From assembly GCF_014837055.1 (NCBI RefSeq), contig NZ_JACSPQ010000017.1, positions 62,001 to 126,000 of the forward strand: a DNA stretch of 64,000 nucleotides. The letters run 5' to 3'. Positions within the stretch are counted from its first letter, which is position 1. Every line of letters begins with the position of its first letter. The position numbers and the translations under genes were made by a program. The stretch is from Phocaeicola faecium. Lineage in GTDB: Bacteria > Bacteroidota > Bacteroidia > Bacteroidales > Bacteroidaceae. Positions 35,769 through 45,324 of the stretch are shown piece after piece. The notes under the pieces are model-generated. The model worked only from the letters and a program-made list of their open reading frames with translations. It had not been told where the DNA came from and did not search any database.

Positions 35769-37076
35769 TTAGTTGCTTGCTTCTTGTTCTTTCTTTTGCC
35801 GTCGGTTGCGTATCTTTAGCCATATCAGATCGCCCACAGTAAGTACGAGCAACGGAGCAATAAACCAGATAAACACTTCCAGCAGTTTATGTATCGTGGT
35901 TTTTTTGTTCAAGTGTCCGAAAGGAAGTTCGTCAAGCGGAGCTTTCAGTTGATATTCGTCCGGAAGGTTAGATACGCTCCATTTTTGCAGTACCGTTCCT
36001 TTTTTCAGCAATACCAATCCCGGATTGGAACGCACGATGGTTTTTAGTGTAATTTCATCCATGAGTGCAAAGGGATATTCGGCTCCGGTATTTTCTTGCC
36101 ACGCGGCAATGTCTTCCTCGGTCGATGCAGTGAGGCAGAGGAAACGATATCCGTGTTCAATGCTGTAATCATATATTTCATTGATTAAGTCCATGCCGCT
36201 GTCGTCTGCTATATGAAGCCACGGGGCAATGAGCAGGAATGTATAACTGCTGTCATTCAATATTTCTTCGGTAAGATCGGTTCCGTCTTCCATCGAAGTT
36301 ATGGCAAAGTCGTGAATAGGAGGTTCGTATCCCTTTTCTTTTACAACCGTTTGAGAGCTGACAAACGTCCACGTCGTATCGCTCGGAAAGTTTTCGATGG
36401 TAAAATCTTTCTTTTCCCCGTTTTTTTCGTACGTAAATATGGTTTCATACGTGGTAGGCTTTTCCCCTTCGGGGATTTCCATGCTTTGAGGAATGTTTGC
36501 ACCGATGTGGTAGGGGCGAAAATCGAATATGGGTAAATATTGGAGGCAGAACAGCGAGAAGAAAATGATAAATACGGCACTATATAGCGATATGAGCCAA
36601 TCGACTTTCCGTGTTACGAGCTTGAACAGACAGTCGTTATGCTTGAAAACCACGATGGCGGCGGCAAGCAGAACGATGTTTTTAAAAAAGGTTTCCCAGT
36701 TGGTAAGCACAACGGCATCGCCGAAACACCCGCAGTCTGAAATCGGGTTGTCGATAGCCAGCCACAGCGTAAGCGGAGTCATGAACGACATGAACAGCAG
36801 CGTGAGTAAAGGCGCTACCCTCCGGCGGATTCCGAAAAACAAATAAATGCCGATAAGGAACTCAAGCACTCCCATGGCTAAAGCAAAAAGATAGGGGACA
36901 ACACCGGTACTCAGGCTGAACAATCCCCACGCTTCCAGATAGTCTTGTACTTTATATACAGTACCTAAAGGGTCATTTGCCTTGACAAAACCGGAAAACA
37001 GAAACGTTCCTGCCAGTAAGAATCGGCAGACGTTTGTTCCTATAACCATTGCTTTATGTAAATGTTTACTCTCCAA
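35769..37076 (-). CDS. DoxX-family membrane protein with C-terminal thioredoxin-like region
   Basis: A protein of 435 residues. The N-terminal about 190 residues hold 4-5 helices of the DoxX/MauE kind (FLLAGTFLFSGFVKANDP; AMGVLEFLIGIYLFFGI) and a CxC pair, C115 and C117, in SDCGCFGDA. A soluble domain (about 195-385) follows, with a thioredoxin-like layout (YTFLLIAPWLHIADDSG...FLCLTAS) but no CxxC. A final membrane helix is at about 398-420. A role in periplasmic redox is suggested by the family, not proven. Its first 11 bases overlap the end of the DUF1599 gene. Confidence 0.75.
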   Translation of the reverse strand: MESKHLHKAMVIGTNVCRFLLAGTFLFSGFVKANDPLGTVYKVQDYLEAWGLFSLSTGVVPYLFALAMGVLEFLIGIYLFFGIRRRVAPLLTLLFMSFMTPLTLWLAIDNPISDCGCFGDAVVLTNWETFFKNIVLLAAAIVVFKHNDCLFKLVTRKVDWLISLYSAVFIIFFSLFCLQYLPIFDFRPYHIGANIPQSMEIPEGEKPTTYETIFTYEKNGEKKDFTIENFPSDTTWTFVSSQTVVKEKGYEPPIHDFAITSMEDGTDLTEEILNDSSYTFLLIAPWLHIADDSGMDLINEIYDYSIEHGYRFLCLTASTEEDIAAWQENTGAEYPFALMDEITLKTIVRSNPGLVLLKKGTVLQKWSVSNLPDEYQLKAPLDELPFGHLNKKTTIHKLLEVFIWFIAPLLVLTVGDLIWLKIRNRRQKKEQEASN

Positions 37077-37608
37077 ATTCCAATTTGATTAGTCCGAATA
37101 CGGCATAGTTAATCATATCCATGTAGTTGGCATCAATACCTTCGGATACCAGCGTTTCGCCACTCAGCGATTCAATCTGCTTCGTGCGGTATATTTTCAT
37201 CAGAATCAAGTCTGTATACGAGGTGGTACGCATACTGCGCCATGCTTCGTCATAATCATGATTCTTTCGTAACATCAGTTCAAGCGTTTGCTTGGCATAT
37301 TTATCATAAAGCTCCAATGCACGTTTCTCATCCATATCGTCGGTTTCGGCATATCCCAGCTCCAACTGGATAAGTCCGATGATTCCGTAATTCACAATAC
37401 CTATAAGCTCCGGACGTATTCCTTCGTCTACTAAAGTTACACCTTTTACTTCGATGCTTCGTATTCGGTTTGCTTTGATAAACAGTTGGTCGGTAACCGA
37501 AGACGGGCGCATGATGCGCCATGCAGCGCCATAGTCGTGCAGCTTTTTTGCAAACAAGTCGCGGCAAACCGTCATGACATGTTCAAACTGTTGCTTGGTA
37601 TCTTTCAT
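37066..37608 (-). CDS. DUF1599-domain protein (internal duplication)
   Basis: A cytosolic protein of 180 residues built from two similar halves. YGAAWRIMRPSSVTDQLFIKANRIRSIE (about 28-55) is echoed by YDEAWRSMRTTSYTDLILMKIYRTKQIE (about 118-145), each followed by GIRPELIGIVNYGIIGLIQLE-type helices. The function is unknown; the all-alpha repeat recalls nucleotide-pyrophosphohydrolase-like folds, but this is only a guess. It is the first gene of the DUF1599-DoxX-tpiA-SPOR-folE operon. Confidence 0.85.
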   Translation of the reverse strand: MKDTKQQFEHVMTVCRDLFAKKLHDYGAAWRIMRPSSVTDQLFIKANRIRSIEVKGVTLVDEGIRPELIGIVNYGIIGLIQLELGYAETDDMDEKRALELYDKYAKQTLELMLRKNHDYDEAWRSMRTTSYTDLILMKIYRTKQIESLSGETLVSEGIDANYMDMINYAVFGLIKLEFGE

Positions 37609-37640
37609 GTGTTATACTTTATATATAATATATGGTTGGG

Positions 37641-37672
37641 CAAAGTTACTTATTTTTCGGGGAGCACGCAAT
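37641..37672 (-). promoter_or_regulatory. Promoter of the DUF1599-tpiA-folE operon
   Basis: On the minus strand ATTG (37672-37669), 20 bp, TAACTTTG (37648-37641), 33 bp before the start codon. Confidence 0.55.
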
Positions 37673-37723
37673 AAAAGAATAGCTAAATTACGCACATTCG
37701 TTTTACCCTGTTTGAAGGGGGGC

Positions 37724-37810
37724 AAAACGCTATGGGATGTTTTCCCTATTCCATCCGCTAGTTTGCTGTAACGCATCCGCATGTTTTGGGTAACACATGC
37801 GGATGCGTTT
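37724..37810. repeat. Dispersed palindromic repeat, copy 6
   Basis: A perfect 14-bp stem AACGCATCCGCATG (37770-37783) with CATGCGGATGCGTT (37796-37809), plus an AACGCTATGGGAT arm at 37727. Compared with copy 1, TA has become AT on both sides of the stem, a paired change. It lies between divergent genes. Confidence 0.8.
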
Positions 37811-37894
37811 CAGGCGGTTTTTGCCTGTTTGGGAAGGTTTGTTTCATTCAACCCCGTTTGTGCTGAATTTTTGATGCTTTTTGCATGATTTACC

Positions 37895-37926
37895 ATTGTG
37901 ATTCTTCTGTCGAAGGCTTATCTTTG
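37895..37926 (+). promoter_or_regulatory. Promoter of the first PUL operon (GH43-GH51-GH35)
   Basis: ATTG (37895-37898), 20 bp, TATCTTTG (37919-37926), 32 bp before the GH43 start. Confidence 0.65.
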
Positions 37927-37958
37927 CAACTGTATATAACGTTAACACATAATAATAT

Positions 37959-39875
37959 ATGAAGAACAAATTTGCATTTTTGCTCCTTTTGTTTTCTTTC
38001 CTTTCGTGGGGGACTTCTGTCCGTGCGGCAGAAGAAAAAGACTACGTGGCTTATCTTTTTACGTATTTTACGGGAAATCATATCAGTGAAGAAGCTGTCT
38101 GTTATGCGGTGAGCATGGATGGATACGCTTATTGGGCGCTGAACGATAACAAACCGGTACTCGATTCGAAAATAATCAGTTCGACGGGAGGCGTGCGAGA
38201 CCCTCACATCTTGCGTTGTGAAGATGGAAAGACCTTTTATATGGTGGTAACCGACATGGTAAGTGGGAACGGATGGGACTCTAACCGTGCTATGGTGATG
38301 TTGAAATCTACCGACTTGGTTAACTGGACGCATTCAATCATCAACATGCAGAAACGGTATCCGGGGCAGGAAAAGCTGAAACGTGTATGGGCACCTCAAA
38401 CTGTTTTCGACCACGAGGCCGGAAAATACATGGTGTATTGGTCGATGCTTTACGAAGGTGGGGCAGATGTCATTTATTATGCCTATGCTAACGATGATTT
38501 TACCGACCTCGTAGGCGAGCCGAAACCACTGTTTATCCCTGAAAACAAATTGTCGTGCATCGACGGGGATATTGTGTACAAAGACGGAGTTTACCATCTG
38601 TTTTATAAAACGGAAGGTCACGGAAACGGCATCAAAGTGGCAACAACCCGTTCGCTTACGTCCGGACAGTGGACCGAGGAGCCTGATTACAAACAGCAAA
38701 CCAAAGAAGCTGTGGAAGGTGCAGGCACGTTTAAATTGATAGGGCAGGATAAATATATACTGATGTATGATGTATATATGAAAGGCAAATACCAGTTTAC
38801 CGAAACTACCGACCTGAAACATTTTAAGGTAATAGATAGCGAAGTAAAGATGAATTTTCATCCGCGCCACGGAACAATTATTCCGATTACACGTGCGGAG
38901 TTGAAGCGCATCACCGATAAATGGGGCAAACCAGCCGAGTTAGGCGAACTTCCCAATAATCCTGCGCTTCCCGGTTTTCATGCCGATCCGGAGGTGCTTT
39001 ACTCTCATCAGACAAACAAGTATTACATTTATTCTACTACCGACGGTCAGCCGGGATGGGGAGGCTGGTACTTTACCGCATTTTCTTCGCCCGACTTGAA
39101 AGAATGGACATACGAAGGAGTTATGCTCGACCTTCGTTCGCCACAGGTAGCGTGGGCAAACGGGAATGCTTGGGCGCCTGCCATCGAGGAAAAACAAATA
39201 GACGGCAAGTATAAATATTTCTTTTATTATAGCGGAAACCCCAAAACCGGGGGAGGCAAACAGATAGGCGTAGCGATAGCCGATTCGCCCACAGGCCCGT
39301 TTGTCGACATGGGCTATCCTATCGTAACCGAATCGCCGGCTGGAGGAGGTCAGCAAATAGACGTAGATGTGTTTACCGACCCTGTTTCCGGAAAGTCATA
39401 CCTTTATTGGGGAAACGGATATATGGCAGGTGCTGAACTGAATGCCGACATGGTTTCAATAAAAAAAGAGACTCTGAAGGTGATGACACCCAAAGGCGGA
39501 ACGCTGAAAGATTACAATTACCGTGAAGCTCCGTACGTGTTCTACCGCAATGGACTGTATTACTTCTTATGGTCGGTAGACGATACGGGTTCGCCCAACT
39601 ACCATGTGGCATACGGAACATCAGACTCTCCGCTCGGTAAAATAAAGGTAGCCAAAGACCCGATTGTGTTAATCCAATCTCCCGAACAGGAGATTTATGG
39701 GCCGGCTCACAACGCTGTGGTATGTAAACCGGGTACAAACGAATGGTATATCGTATATCACCGCATCAATAAGAACTATCTGAAAAACGAGCCGGGTATC
39801 CATCGCGAAGTATGTATCGACCGTATGGAGTTTAATCCCGACGGCACCATCAAGCGTGTGAAACCTACCTTATAA
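37959..39875 (+). CDS. Exported tandem GH43 glycoside hydrolase (two GH43-like modules)
   Basis: A protein of 638 residues with a signal peptide (about 1-23, ending VRAAEE). Two five-bladed-propeller modules lie in tandem. Module 1 (about 27-325) has GVRDPHILR (D81), SCIDGDIVYKDG and VEGAGTFK (E253) as candidate base, modulator and acid. Module 2 (about 335-638) has GFHADPEVLY (D343), QQIDVDVFTDPVSG and NYREAPYVFYRNGLYYFLW. Both catalytic sets look intact, so both modules may be active. GH43 enzymes release alpha-L-arabinofuranose, xylose or galactose; with GH51 next door arabinose is likely. It is the first gene of the PUL. Confidence 0.85.
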   Translation: MKNKFAFLLLLFSFLSWGTSVRAAEEKDYVAYLFTYFTGNHISEEAVCYAVSMDGYAYWALNDNKPVLDSKIISSTGGVRDPHILRCEDGKTFYMVVTDMVSGNGWDSNRAMVMLKSTDLVNWTHSIINMQKRYPGQEKLKRVWAPQTVFDHEAGKYMVYWSMLYEGGADVIYYAYANDDFTDLVGEPKPLFIPENKLSCIDGDIVYKDGVYHLFYKTEGHGNGIKVATTRSLTSGQWTEEPDYKQQTKEAVEGAGTFKLIGQDKYILMYDVYMKGKYQFTETTDLKHFKVIDSEVKMNFHPRHGTIIPITRAELKRITDKWGKPAELGELPNNPALPGFHADPEVLYSHQTNKYYIYSTTDGQPGWGGWYFTAFSSPDLKEWTYEGVMLDLRSPQVAWANGNAWAPAIEEKQIDGKYKYFFYYSGNPKTGGGKQIGVAIADSPTGPFVDMGYPIVTESPAGGGQQIDVDVFTDPVSGKSYLYWGNGYMAGAELNADMVSIKKETLKVMTPKGGTLKDYNYREAPYVFYRNGLYYFLWSVDDTGSPNYHVAYGTSDSPLGKIKVAKDPIVLIQSPEQEIYGPAHNAVVCKPGTNEWYIVYHRINKNYLKNEPGIHREVCIDRMEFNPDGTIKRVKPTL

Positions 39876-39896
39876 TCTTATTAAAATACGAATGGT

Positions 39897-42386
39897 ATGA
39901 ACGGATTAAAACTTTGGGCAGCTTTAGGCTTTTGCCTTTGTGCTTCATCGGCAGCGGCACATGTAGAAGATGTGATGAACGAGCCGGATTCAGTTTATTT
40001 GTTTTCGTATGCCACGGTATCCGACGACGGACGCAGCGGACTTAAATTTGCATGGAGTCCTGACGGAAACAAGTGGTTCGGCATCGGTAACGGTTACGGT
40101 TATGTAAAGTGCGATTACGGAGCATGGGGCGCGGAAAAACGTATGTTGAAGCCCGAACTCCGCCGCGATGAAAACGGGGTGTGGCATTGCATCTGGCAGT
40201 TGAACGGAAACGGGAAAGAGTTTGCTCATGCTGCTTCTGAAGATTTGATGAAGTGGAAACGCCAGTCGTATTTTACGGATAAGCAGTTTGCAACATACGT
40301 TCCGGAAGAATGGAAACAATACCCTGCACAAAGTGTCCTGATAGACGGAGCGCAGGAACACGGAACGGTTCAGAAAATAGCATGGGGCGAAGTCAACCGG
40401 TTGATTCAGTTTGCCGACTACCGTGCGTACAAGGCTCAGTTGCATGACGAACGTACGGAGCAAGATGCGCAACGGTTTGCCGGACTCAACACTGTAAATA
40501 TGACACTGACCGCCTGCCCTGATTCGGCGAAAAATATAAGCGACAAGCTGATAGGTATTTTCTTTGAAGATATTAATTATGGAGCAGACGGAGGTTTATA
40601 TGCAGAACTGATTCAAAACCGCGATTTCGAATACAGTCTGAACGATCGCCAAGAGTGGAACTCCACCTACGCATGGACGTTGAAAGGCGAAGGCACGAGG
40701 ATGGCTGTTGAAACCGCTGAGCCGCTTCATGCCAATAATCCGCATTATGTAGTGTTAGATACGAAAACTCCCGGAGCTTCGTTGATTAATTCCGGCTTCG
40801 ATGGTATTGTGGTGCGTAAAGGTGAGAAGTATGATTTCTCTGTCTTTGCGCGTACGCCGGGTAAAAGCGGAAAAATAAGAGTTAGCCTGCAAGATGGTAA
40901 AGGTAATGAACTTGCCTCGGAAGTCGTAACGGTTGCTTCTCGAAACTGGAAGAAACAAACAGCCGTGTTGATACCCCAAGCCGATGCCGATGATGCCGTA
41001 TTGGTACTGTCTCCCCAGAAACAGGGGAAATATGTATTGGATATGATTTCGCTCTTCCCACAGCATACGTTTAAAGGGCGTAAGAATGGTTTGCGTGCTG
41101 ATTTGGCTCAGACGCTTGCCGATTTGCATCCGCGCTTCGTGCGTTTTCCGGGAGGTTGCGTGGCTCATGGTAACGGAATCGACAACATCTACCGCTGGAA
41201 GAACTCGATAGGTCCGTTAGAAACTCGTAAGCCCATGAGGAATCTGTGGGGATATCACCAGACAATGGGATTAGGATATTATGAATATTTTCAGTTCTGT
41301 GAAGATATTGGCGCAGAACCTCTGCCGGTGCTGGCTGCCGGAGTACCCTGCCAAAACTCAGCTTGCATTCCGGGAAAACTCTTGAGCGGAGGGCAGCAGG
41401 GAGGAATCCCAATGGAAGAAATGGATGAATATGTGCAAGATATTCTGGACCTGATAGCTTATGCCAACGGTGATCCGAAGCAAAACAAATGGGCAAAAAT
41501 GCGTGCCGAAGCCGGACATCCCAAACCTTTTAATCTGAAATACATAGGCATTGGCAATGAAGACTTGATTACAGATGTGTTTGAAGAGCGTTTTACCATG
41601 ATTTATAAGGCGATAAAAGCGCAGCATCCGGAGATAACCGTAATCGGAACAGTGGGACCATTTTATGAAGGAACCGACTATGAAGAAGGATGGGAATTGG
41701 CTACACGTTTAAATGTACCGATGGTAGACGAACATTATTATAATACGCCGGGATGGTTTATCAATAACCAAGATTATTATGACCGTTACGACCGTTCCAA
41801 ATCGAAAGTTTATTTAGGTGAATATGCTGCTCATTTGCCCGGTCGTCCGAACAATATTGAGACGGCATTGGCTGAGGCTTTGTATTTGACGGCAGTAGAA
41901 CGGAACGGCGATGTGGTTTCGATGACTTCTTATGCTCCTTTGCTGGCGAAAGAAGGGCATACGCAATGGAATCCTGACTTGATTTATTTCAATAATAAGG
42001 AAGTAAAGCCTACTGTGGGGTATTATACGCAACAGTTGTTCGGACAGAATTCGGGCGACACGTATATCCCTACGGAGCGGAAAGTTGACAATACGCGGAT
42101 GGATGTGCAGAAGCGTATTGCTTCATCGGTGATTCGTGACAGCCGTACGGGAGACCTGATCGTGAAACTGGTAAATCTGCTTCCCGTATCGGTCAAAACT
42201 GCGGTTGAATTTCCCGGTTTGGCAAACAGCAGTGCAGTGTTGCATGTCTTGTCGGGTAAACCAGCCGATCAACACGCCAAGCCGCAGGAAAGTACGATAA
42301 ATGTATCCGAAAAGTTTGATTATGAGATGCCGGCATATTCGCTGAGCGTAATCCGCATACCTTCGCAATTAAAAAATAACAGATAA
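39897..42386 (+). CDS. Exported GH51 alpha-L-arabinofuranosidase with N-terminal GH43-like fragment
   Basis: A protein of 829 residues with a signal peptide (1-21, ASSAAAH). Residues 33-125 (VYLFSYATVSDDGRSGLKFAWSPDG; HAASEDLMKWKRQSYF) look like two blades of a GH43-type propeller without a full active site. A CBM4/9-like beta-sandwich (about 235-385) and the GH51 TIM barrel and C-terminal sheet (about 395-829) follow. Candidate acid/base is E555 (GIGNED) and nucleophile E642 (YLGEYAAH). It would cleave terminal alpha-L-arabinofuranosyl residues. It lies 21 bp after the GH43 gene and 13 bp before GH35. Confidence 0.88.
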   Translation: MNGLKLWAALGFCLCASSAAAHVEDVMNEPDSVYLFSYATVSDDGRSGLKFAWSPDGNKWFGIGNGYGYVKCDYGAWGAEKRMLKPELRRDENGVWHCIWQLNGNGKEFAHAASEDLMKWKRQSYFTDKQFATYVPEEWKQYPAQSVLIDGAQEHGTVQKIAWGEVNRLIQFADYRAYKAQLHDERTEQDAQRFAGLNTVNMTLTACPDSAKNISDKLIGIFFEDINYGADGGLYAELIQNRDFEYSLNDRQEWNSTYAWTLKGEGTRMAVETAEPLHANNPHYVVLDTKTPGASLINSGFDGIVVRKGEKYDFSVFARTPGKSGKIRVSLQDGKGNELASEVVTVASRNWKKQTAVLIPQADADDAVLVLSPQKQGKYVLDMISLFPQHTFKGRKNGLRADLAQTLADLHPRFVRFPGGCVAHGNGIDNIYRWKNSIGPLETRKPMRNLWGYHQTMGLGYYEYFQFCEDIGAEPLPVLAAGVPCQNSACIPGKLLSGGQQGGIPMEEMDEYVQDILDLIAYANGDPKQNKWAKMRAEAGHPKPFNLKYIGIGNEDLITDVFEERFTMIYKAIKAQHPEITVIGTVGPFYEGTDYEEGWELATRLNVPMVDEHYYNTPGWFINNQDYYDRYDRSKSKVYLGEYAAHLPGRPNNIETALAEALYLTAVERNGDVVSMTSYAPLLAKEGHTQWNPDLIYFNNKEVKPTVGYYTQQLFGQNSGDTYIPTERKVDNTRMDVQKRIASSVIRDSRTGDLIVKLVNLLPVSVKTAVEFPGLANSSAVLHVLSGKPADQHAKPQESTINVSEKFDYEMPAYSLSVIRIPSQLKNNR

Positions 42387-42399
42387 AACCGTAATACAA

Positions 42400-44742
42400 A
42401 TGAAAAAGTTATTGAGCATCGGGCTTTCTTTGCTTTTCGCATTGGGAGTCGTATCCGCCCTTTCATCCTGTTCGTCTTCTCAAACAGGAGAAACTTTTGA
42501 AGTGGGCAAAAATACCTTCCTTTTAAATGGTAAGCCATTCGTGGTAAAGGCTGCCGAGATTCATTACCCTCGCATTCCCGAACCTTATTGGGAACAGCGC
42601 ATTCAGTCTTGTAAAGCGTTAGGCATGAATACTATTTGTCTGTACGTGTTTTGGAACCTGCATGAACAGAAACCGGGTGAGTTCGATTTTACAGGGAATA
42701 AGGATATTGCCAAGTTCTGCCGGTTGGCGCAGAAGCACGGGATGTACGTCATCGTTCGTCCCGGACCGTATGTTTGTGCCGAATGGGAGATGGGCGGTTT
42801 ACCGTGGTGGCTGCTGAAAAAACAAGATGTACAGCTCCGTACTCAAGACCCGTACTATATGGAGCGCGTAGGCATTTTCATGAACGAAGTGGGTAAACAG
42901 CTTGCCGACTTACAGATTACGCGCGGAGGAAACATCATCATGGTGCAGGTAGAAAACGAATATGGTTCATACGGGATAGATAAACCATACGTTTCGGCTA
43001 TCCGCGACATGGTGAAAAAGGCGGGATTCACTGATGTTCCTTTGTTCCAATGCGATTGGAGTTCTAATTTTACGAATAATGCGCTCGATGATCTGCTTTG
43101 GACCGTGAATTTCGGAACAGGAGCGAACATTGACGAGCAGTTCCGCAAACTGAAAGAGCTGCGTCCTGAAACGCCGTTAATGTGTAGTGAGTTTTGGAGC
43201 GGATGGTTCGACCACTGGGGACGCAAGCACGAAACCCGCGATGCGGCTACGATGGTGAGCGGTATTAAAGACATGCTCGACCGGAATATTTCTTTCAGCC
43301 TTTATATGACTCACGGAGGAACTACTTTCGGATGGTGGGGCGGAGCGAATAACCCGGCATATTCGGCAATGTGTAGTTCGTATGATTACGATGCTCCTAT
43401 CAGCGAAGCCGGATGGACTACTCCGAAATATTTCCAGCTTCGTGATTTGCTGAAACAGTATCTTCCCGACAGCGTTTCGCTTCCCGAACCTCCCGAAGCA
43501 TTCCCGGTTATTGAAATTCCGGCGATTACTGAATGGCAGGTTGCTCCGCTCTTTGCCAACCTTCCCGAACCGAAACAAAGTGAAAACATCCAACCGATGG
43601 AAATGTTTGATCAGGGTTGGGGTAGCATTCTTTACCGTACGACGCTGACCGAAGACTTGAGTGGGATTCTCCATATTGATGAAGTGCATGACTGGGCACA
43701 GGTTTTCGCCGACGGCAAACTGCTGGGACGCTTAGACCGACGTCACGGTGAATTTACGCTTCCGCTGAAAGAAGCGTTGAAAAAAGGTACGCAGCTTGAT
43801 ATTTTGGTAGAAGCTATGGGACGTGTGAACTTCGACAAGTCTATCCACGACCGCAAAGGTATTACAAAGAAAGTCGAGGTAGTGAGCGGCGACAAAGCTA
43901 CCGAACTGAAAAACTGGACGGTTTATAACCTGCCTCCTTTCTACGATTTTGTAAGCAAGAAAGCGTACAAACCCGGCAAAGCGGTAGAAGCGCCGGCATA
44001 TTATCGGGCTACGTTCAACTTGGATAAGACCGGAGATACTTTCCTTGATATGCAGACATGGGGAAAAGGTATGGTATGGGTAAACGGACATGCGATGGGA
44101 CGCTTCTGGGAAATCGGTCCTCAACAGACCCTGTTCATGCCGGGATGCTGGTTGAAGGAAGGAGAAAACGAAATCATCGTCCTCGATTTGAAAGGCCCGG
44201 CAGAAGCAAAAGTGGTTGGATTGCAGAAACCCATCTTAGACATGCTTCGCGAAAAAGCTCCGGAAACCCATCGTAAGGACGGACAGAACTTGAACCTTGC
44301 TGCCGAAAAGCCGGTTCACAGCGGAACTTTTGCACAGGGTAACGGTTGGCAGGAAGTAAAATTTGGTGCTCCTGTAACCGGACGTTATTTCTGCTTGGAT
44401 GCGACTTCGAATTACGACGGAACAAACATTGCCGCCGTTGCCGAAATGGACGTGTTGGGAGCGGATGGAAAACCTGTTTCTCGCGAGTCGTGGAAAATTA
44501 TGTATGCCGACAGTGAAGAAACACGCAGCGGAAACCGTACAGCCGATAAAGTGTTCGACTTGCAGGAAAGCACCTTCTGGCAAACCGTCGACAATACGGC
44601 ATATCCTCACCAGATTGTTATCGATTTGGGTAAGAGTTATCAGGTAACAGGCTTCCGCATGTTGCCGCGTGCCGAAGCAGGTGCCCCCGGTCAGATTAAA
44701 GATTATAAAGTATACGTAAAGGCATCGGACTTTAAATACTAA
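42400..44742 (+). CDS. Lipoprotein GH35 beta-galactosidase with C-terminal F5/8-type domain
   Basis: A protein of 780 residues. The lipoprotein signal ends LSSC (C24), so it is probably anchored in the outer or periplasmic membrane leaflet. The GH35 barrel (about 32-350) has acid/base E187 in QVENEYGSYG and nucleophile E264 in LMCSEFWSGWFD. Two jelly-roll domains follow (about 385-610). A C-terminal CBM32/F5-8C-like module (about 630-780; GRYFCLDATSNYDG, VIDLGKSYQVTGFRMLPR) closes the protein. It releases terminal beta-galactose. It is the last gene of the first PUL transcript, with a terminator 20 bp on. Confidence 0.92.
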   Translation: MKKLLSIGLSLLFALGVVSALSSCSSSQTGETFEVGKNTFLLNGKPFVVKAAEIHYPRIPEPYWEQRIQSCKALGMNTICLYVFWNLHEQKPGEFDFTGNKDIAKFCRLAQKHGMYVIVRPGPYVCAEWEMGGLPWWLLKKQDVQLRTQDPYYMERVGIFMNEVGKQLADLQITRGGNIIMVQVENEYGSYGIDKPYVSAIRDMVKKAGFTDVPLFQCDWSSNFTNNALDDLLWTVNFGTGANIDEQFRKLKELRPETPLMCSEFWSGWFDHWGRKHETRDAATMVSGIKDMLDRNISFSLYMTHGGTTFGWWGGANNPAYSAMCSSYDYDAPISEAGWTTPKYFQLRDLLKQYLPDSVSLPEPPEAFPVIEIPAITEWQVAPLFANLPEPKQSENIQPMEMFDQGWGSILYRTTLTEDLSGILHIDEVHDWAQVFADGKLLGRLDRRHGEFTLPLKEALKKGTQLDILVEAMGRVNFDKSIHDRKGITKKVEVVSGDKATELKNWTVYNLPPFYDFVSKKAYKPGKAVEAPAYYRATFNLDKTGDTFLDMQTWGKGMVWVNGHAMGRFWEIGPQQTLFMPGCWLKEGENEIIVLDLKGPAEAKVVGLQKPILDMLREKAPETHRKDGQNLNLAAEKPVHSGTFAQGNGWQEVKFGAPVTGRYFCLDATSNYDGTNIAAVAEMDVLGADGKPVSRESWKIMYADSEETRSGNRTADKVFDLQESTFWQTVDNTAYPHQIVIDLGKSYQVTGFRMLPRAEAGAPGQIKDYKVYVKASDFKY

Positions 44743-44762
44743 CATTCGTTTTTCATACTTGT

Positions 44763-44822
44763 AACCCCGGATTTTCATTGGCTTCCTTAAAAAATCAAGC
44801 CGATGGAAGTCCGGGTTTTTTC
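44763..44822 (+). terminator. Terminator after GH35
   Basis: A long imperfect stem, AACCCCGGA...TGGCTT paired with AAGCC...TCCGGGTT, followed by TTTTTT. Confidence 0.75.
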
Positions 44823-44895
44823 TATCTTCTTTTTTCCTCTTGTTCGATTCATCGGAATAGCTTATTTCAATTTGGTCCGGCTCGGTAAGAAGCCC

Positions 44896-44987
44896 GAAAA
44901 AACGCTACCCATAGAACCGGGTAACACTATGGGTAGAACCGGGCAACTCTTCCCATAGAAATGACCAACACTAACGGTAGCGTTTTT
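44896..44987. repeat. Dispersed palindromic repeat, copy 7
   Basis: CTACCCATAG (44905-44914) pairs with CTATGGGTAG (44927-44936). The right part, TCTTCCCATAG...CTAACGGTAGCGTTTTT, matches copies 1 and 9. Confidence 0.85.
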
Positions 44988-45270
44988 GGGGGATATAACG
45001 GCAGAAAATTCTTGCTCTGTCTGACACGCGGGAAAGTTTAAATCAGTTCATTTTTATGATATTCGGTTAATGTCCGTTGGTATATATTTCGGATAAGTAT
45101 TGATTTAACTGTGGTTTGCCAAATATTGCCCATTGTAGATATGTTAACAATAATTTGTTGCTGATTAATAGTGAGTTATTGTTTTTGTTGTAGATAAAAT
45201 ACCACCTTCCTTCAGGCTTTTGTAGACAAGAAATCAATCCTTTTATTTCCCGCTCAGAAAAAAATACTGT

Positions 45271-45278
45271 TAGGTTTG
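45271..45278 (+). promoter_or_regulatory. -7 element for susC-susD
   Basis: TAGGTTTG, 47 bp before the chosen SusC ATG; the -33 box is poor, as is common where an activator is needed. Confidence 0.4.
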
Positions 45279-45324
45279 CAACAGAAGTTATCAATTTTTA
45301 GTGTCAATCAACCTTAAAAGGCTT

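Larger units (their letters stand above)
44823..45324. other. Intergenic region before SusC
   Basis: Holds repeat copy 7 and the SusC -7 element, and otherwise A/T-rich sequence. A minus-strand frame at 45067-45294 is not supported by any initiation or domain signal. Confidence 0.5.

Noticed and set aside
45067-45294. Minus-strand open frame in front of SusC (75 codons)
   Set aside because: It lies in A/T-rich promoter DNA, has no recognisable features, and its start overlaps the SusC leader.
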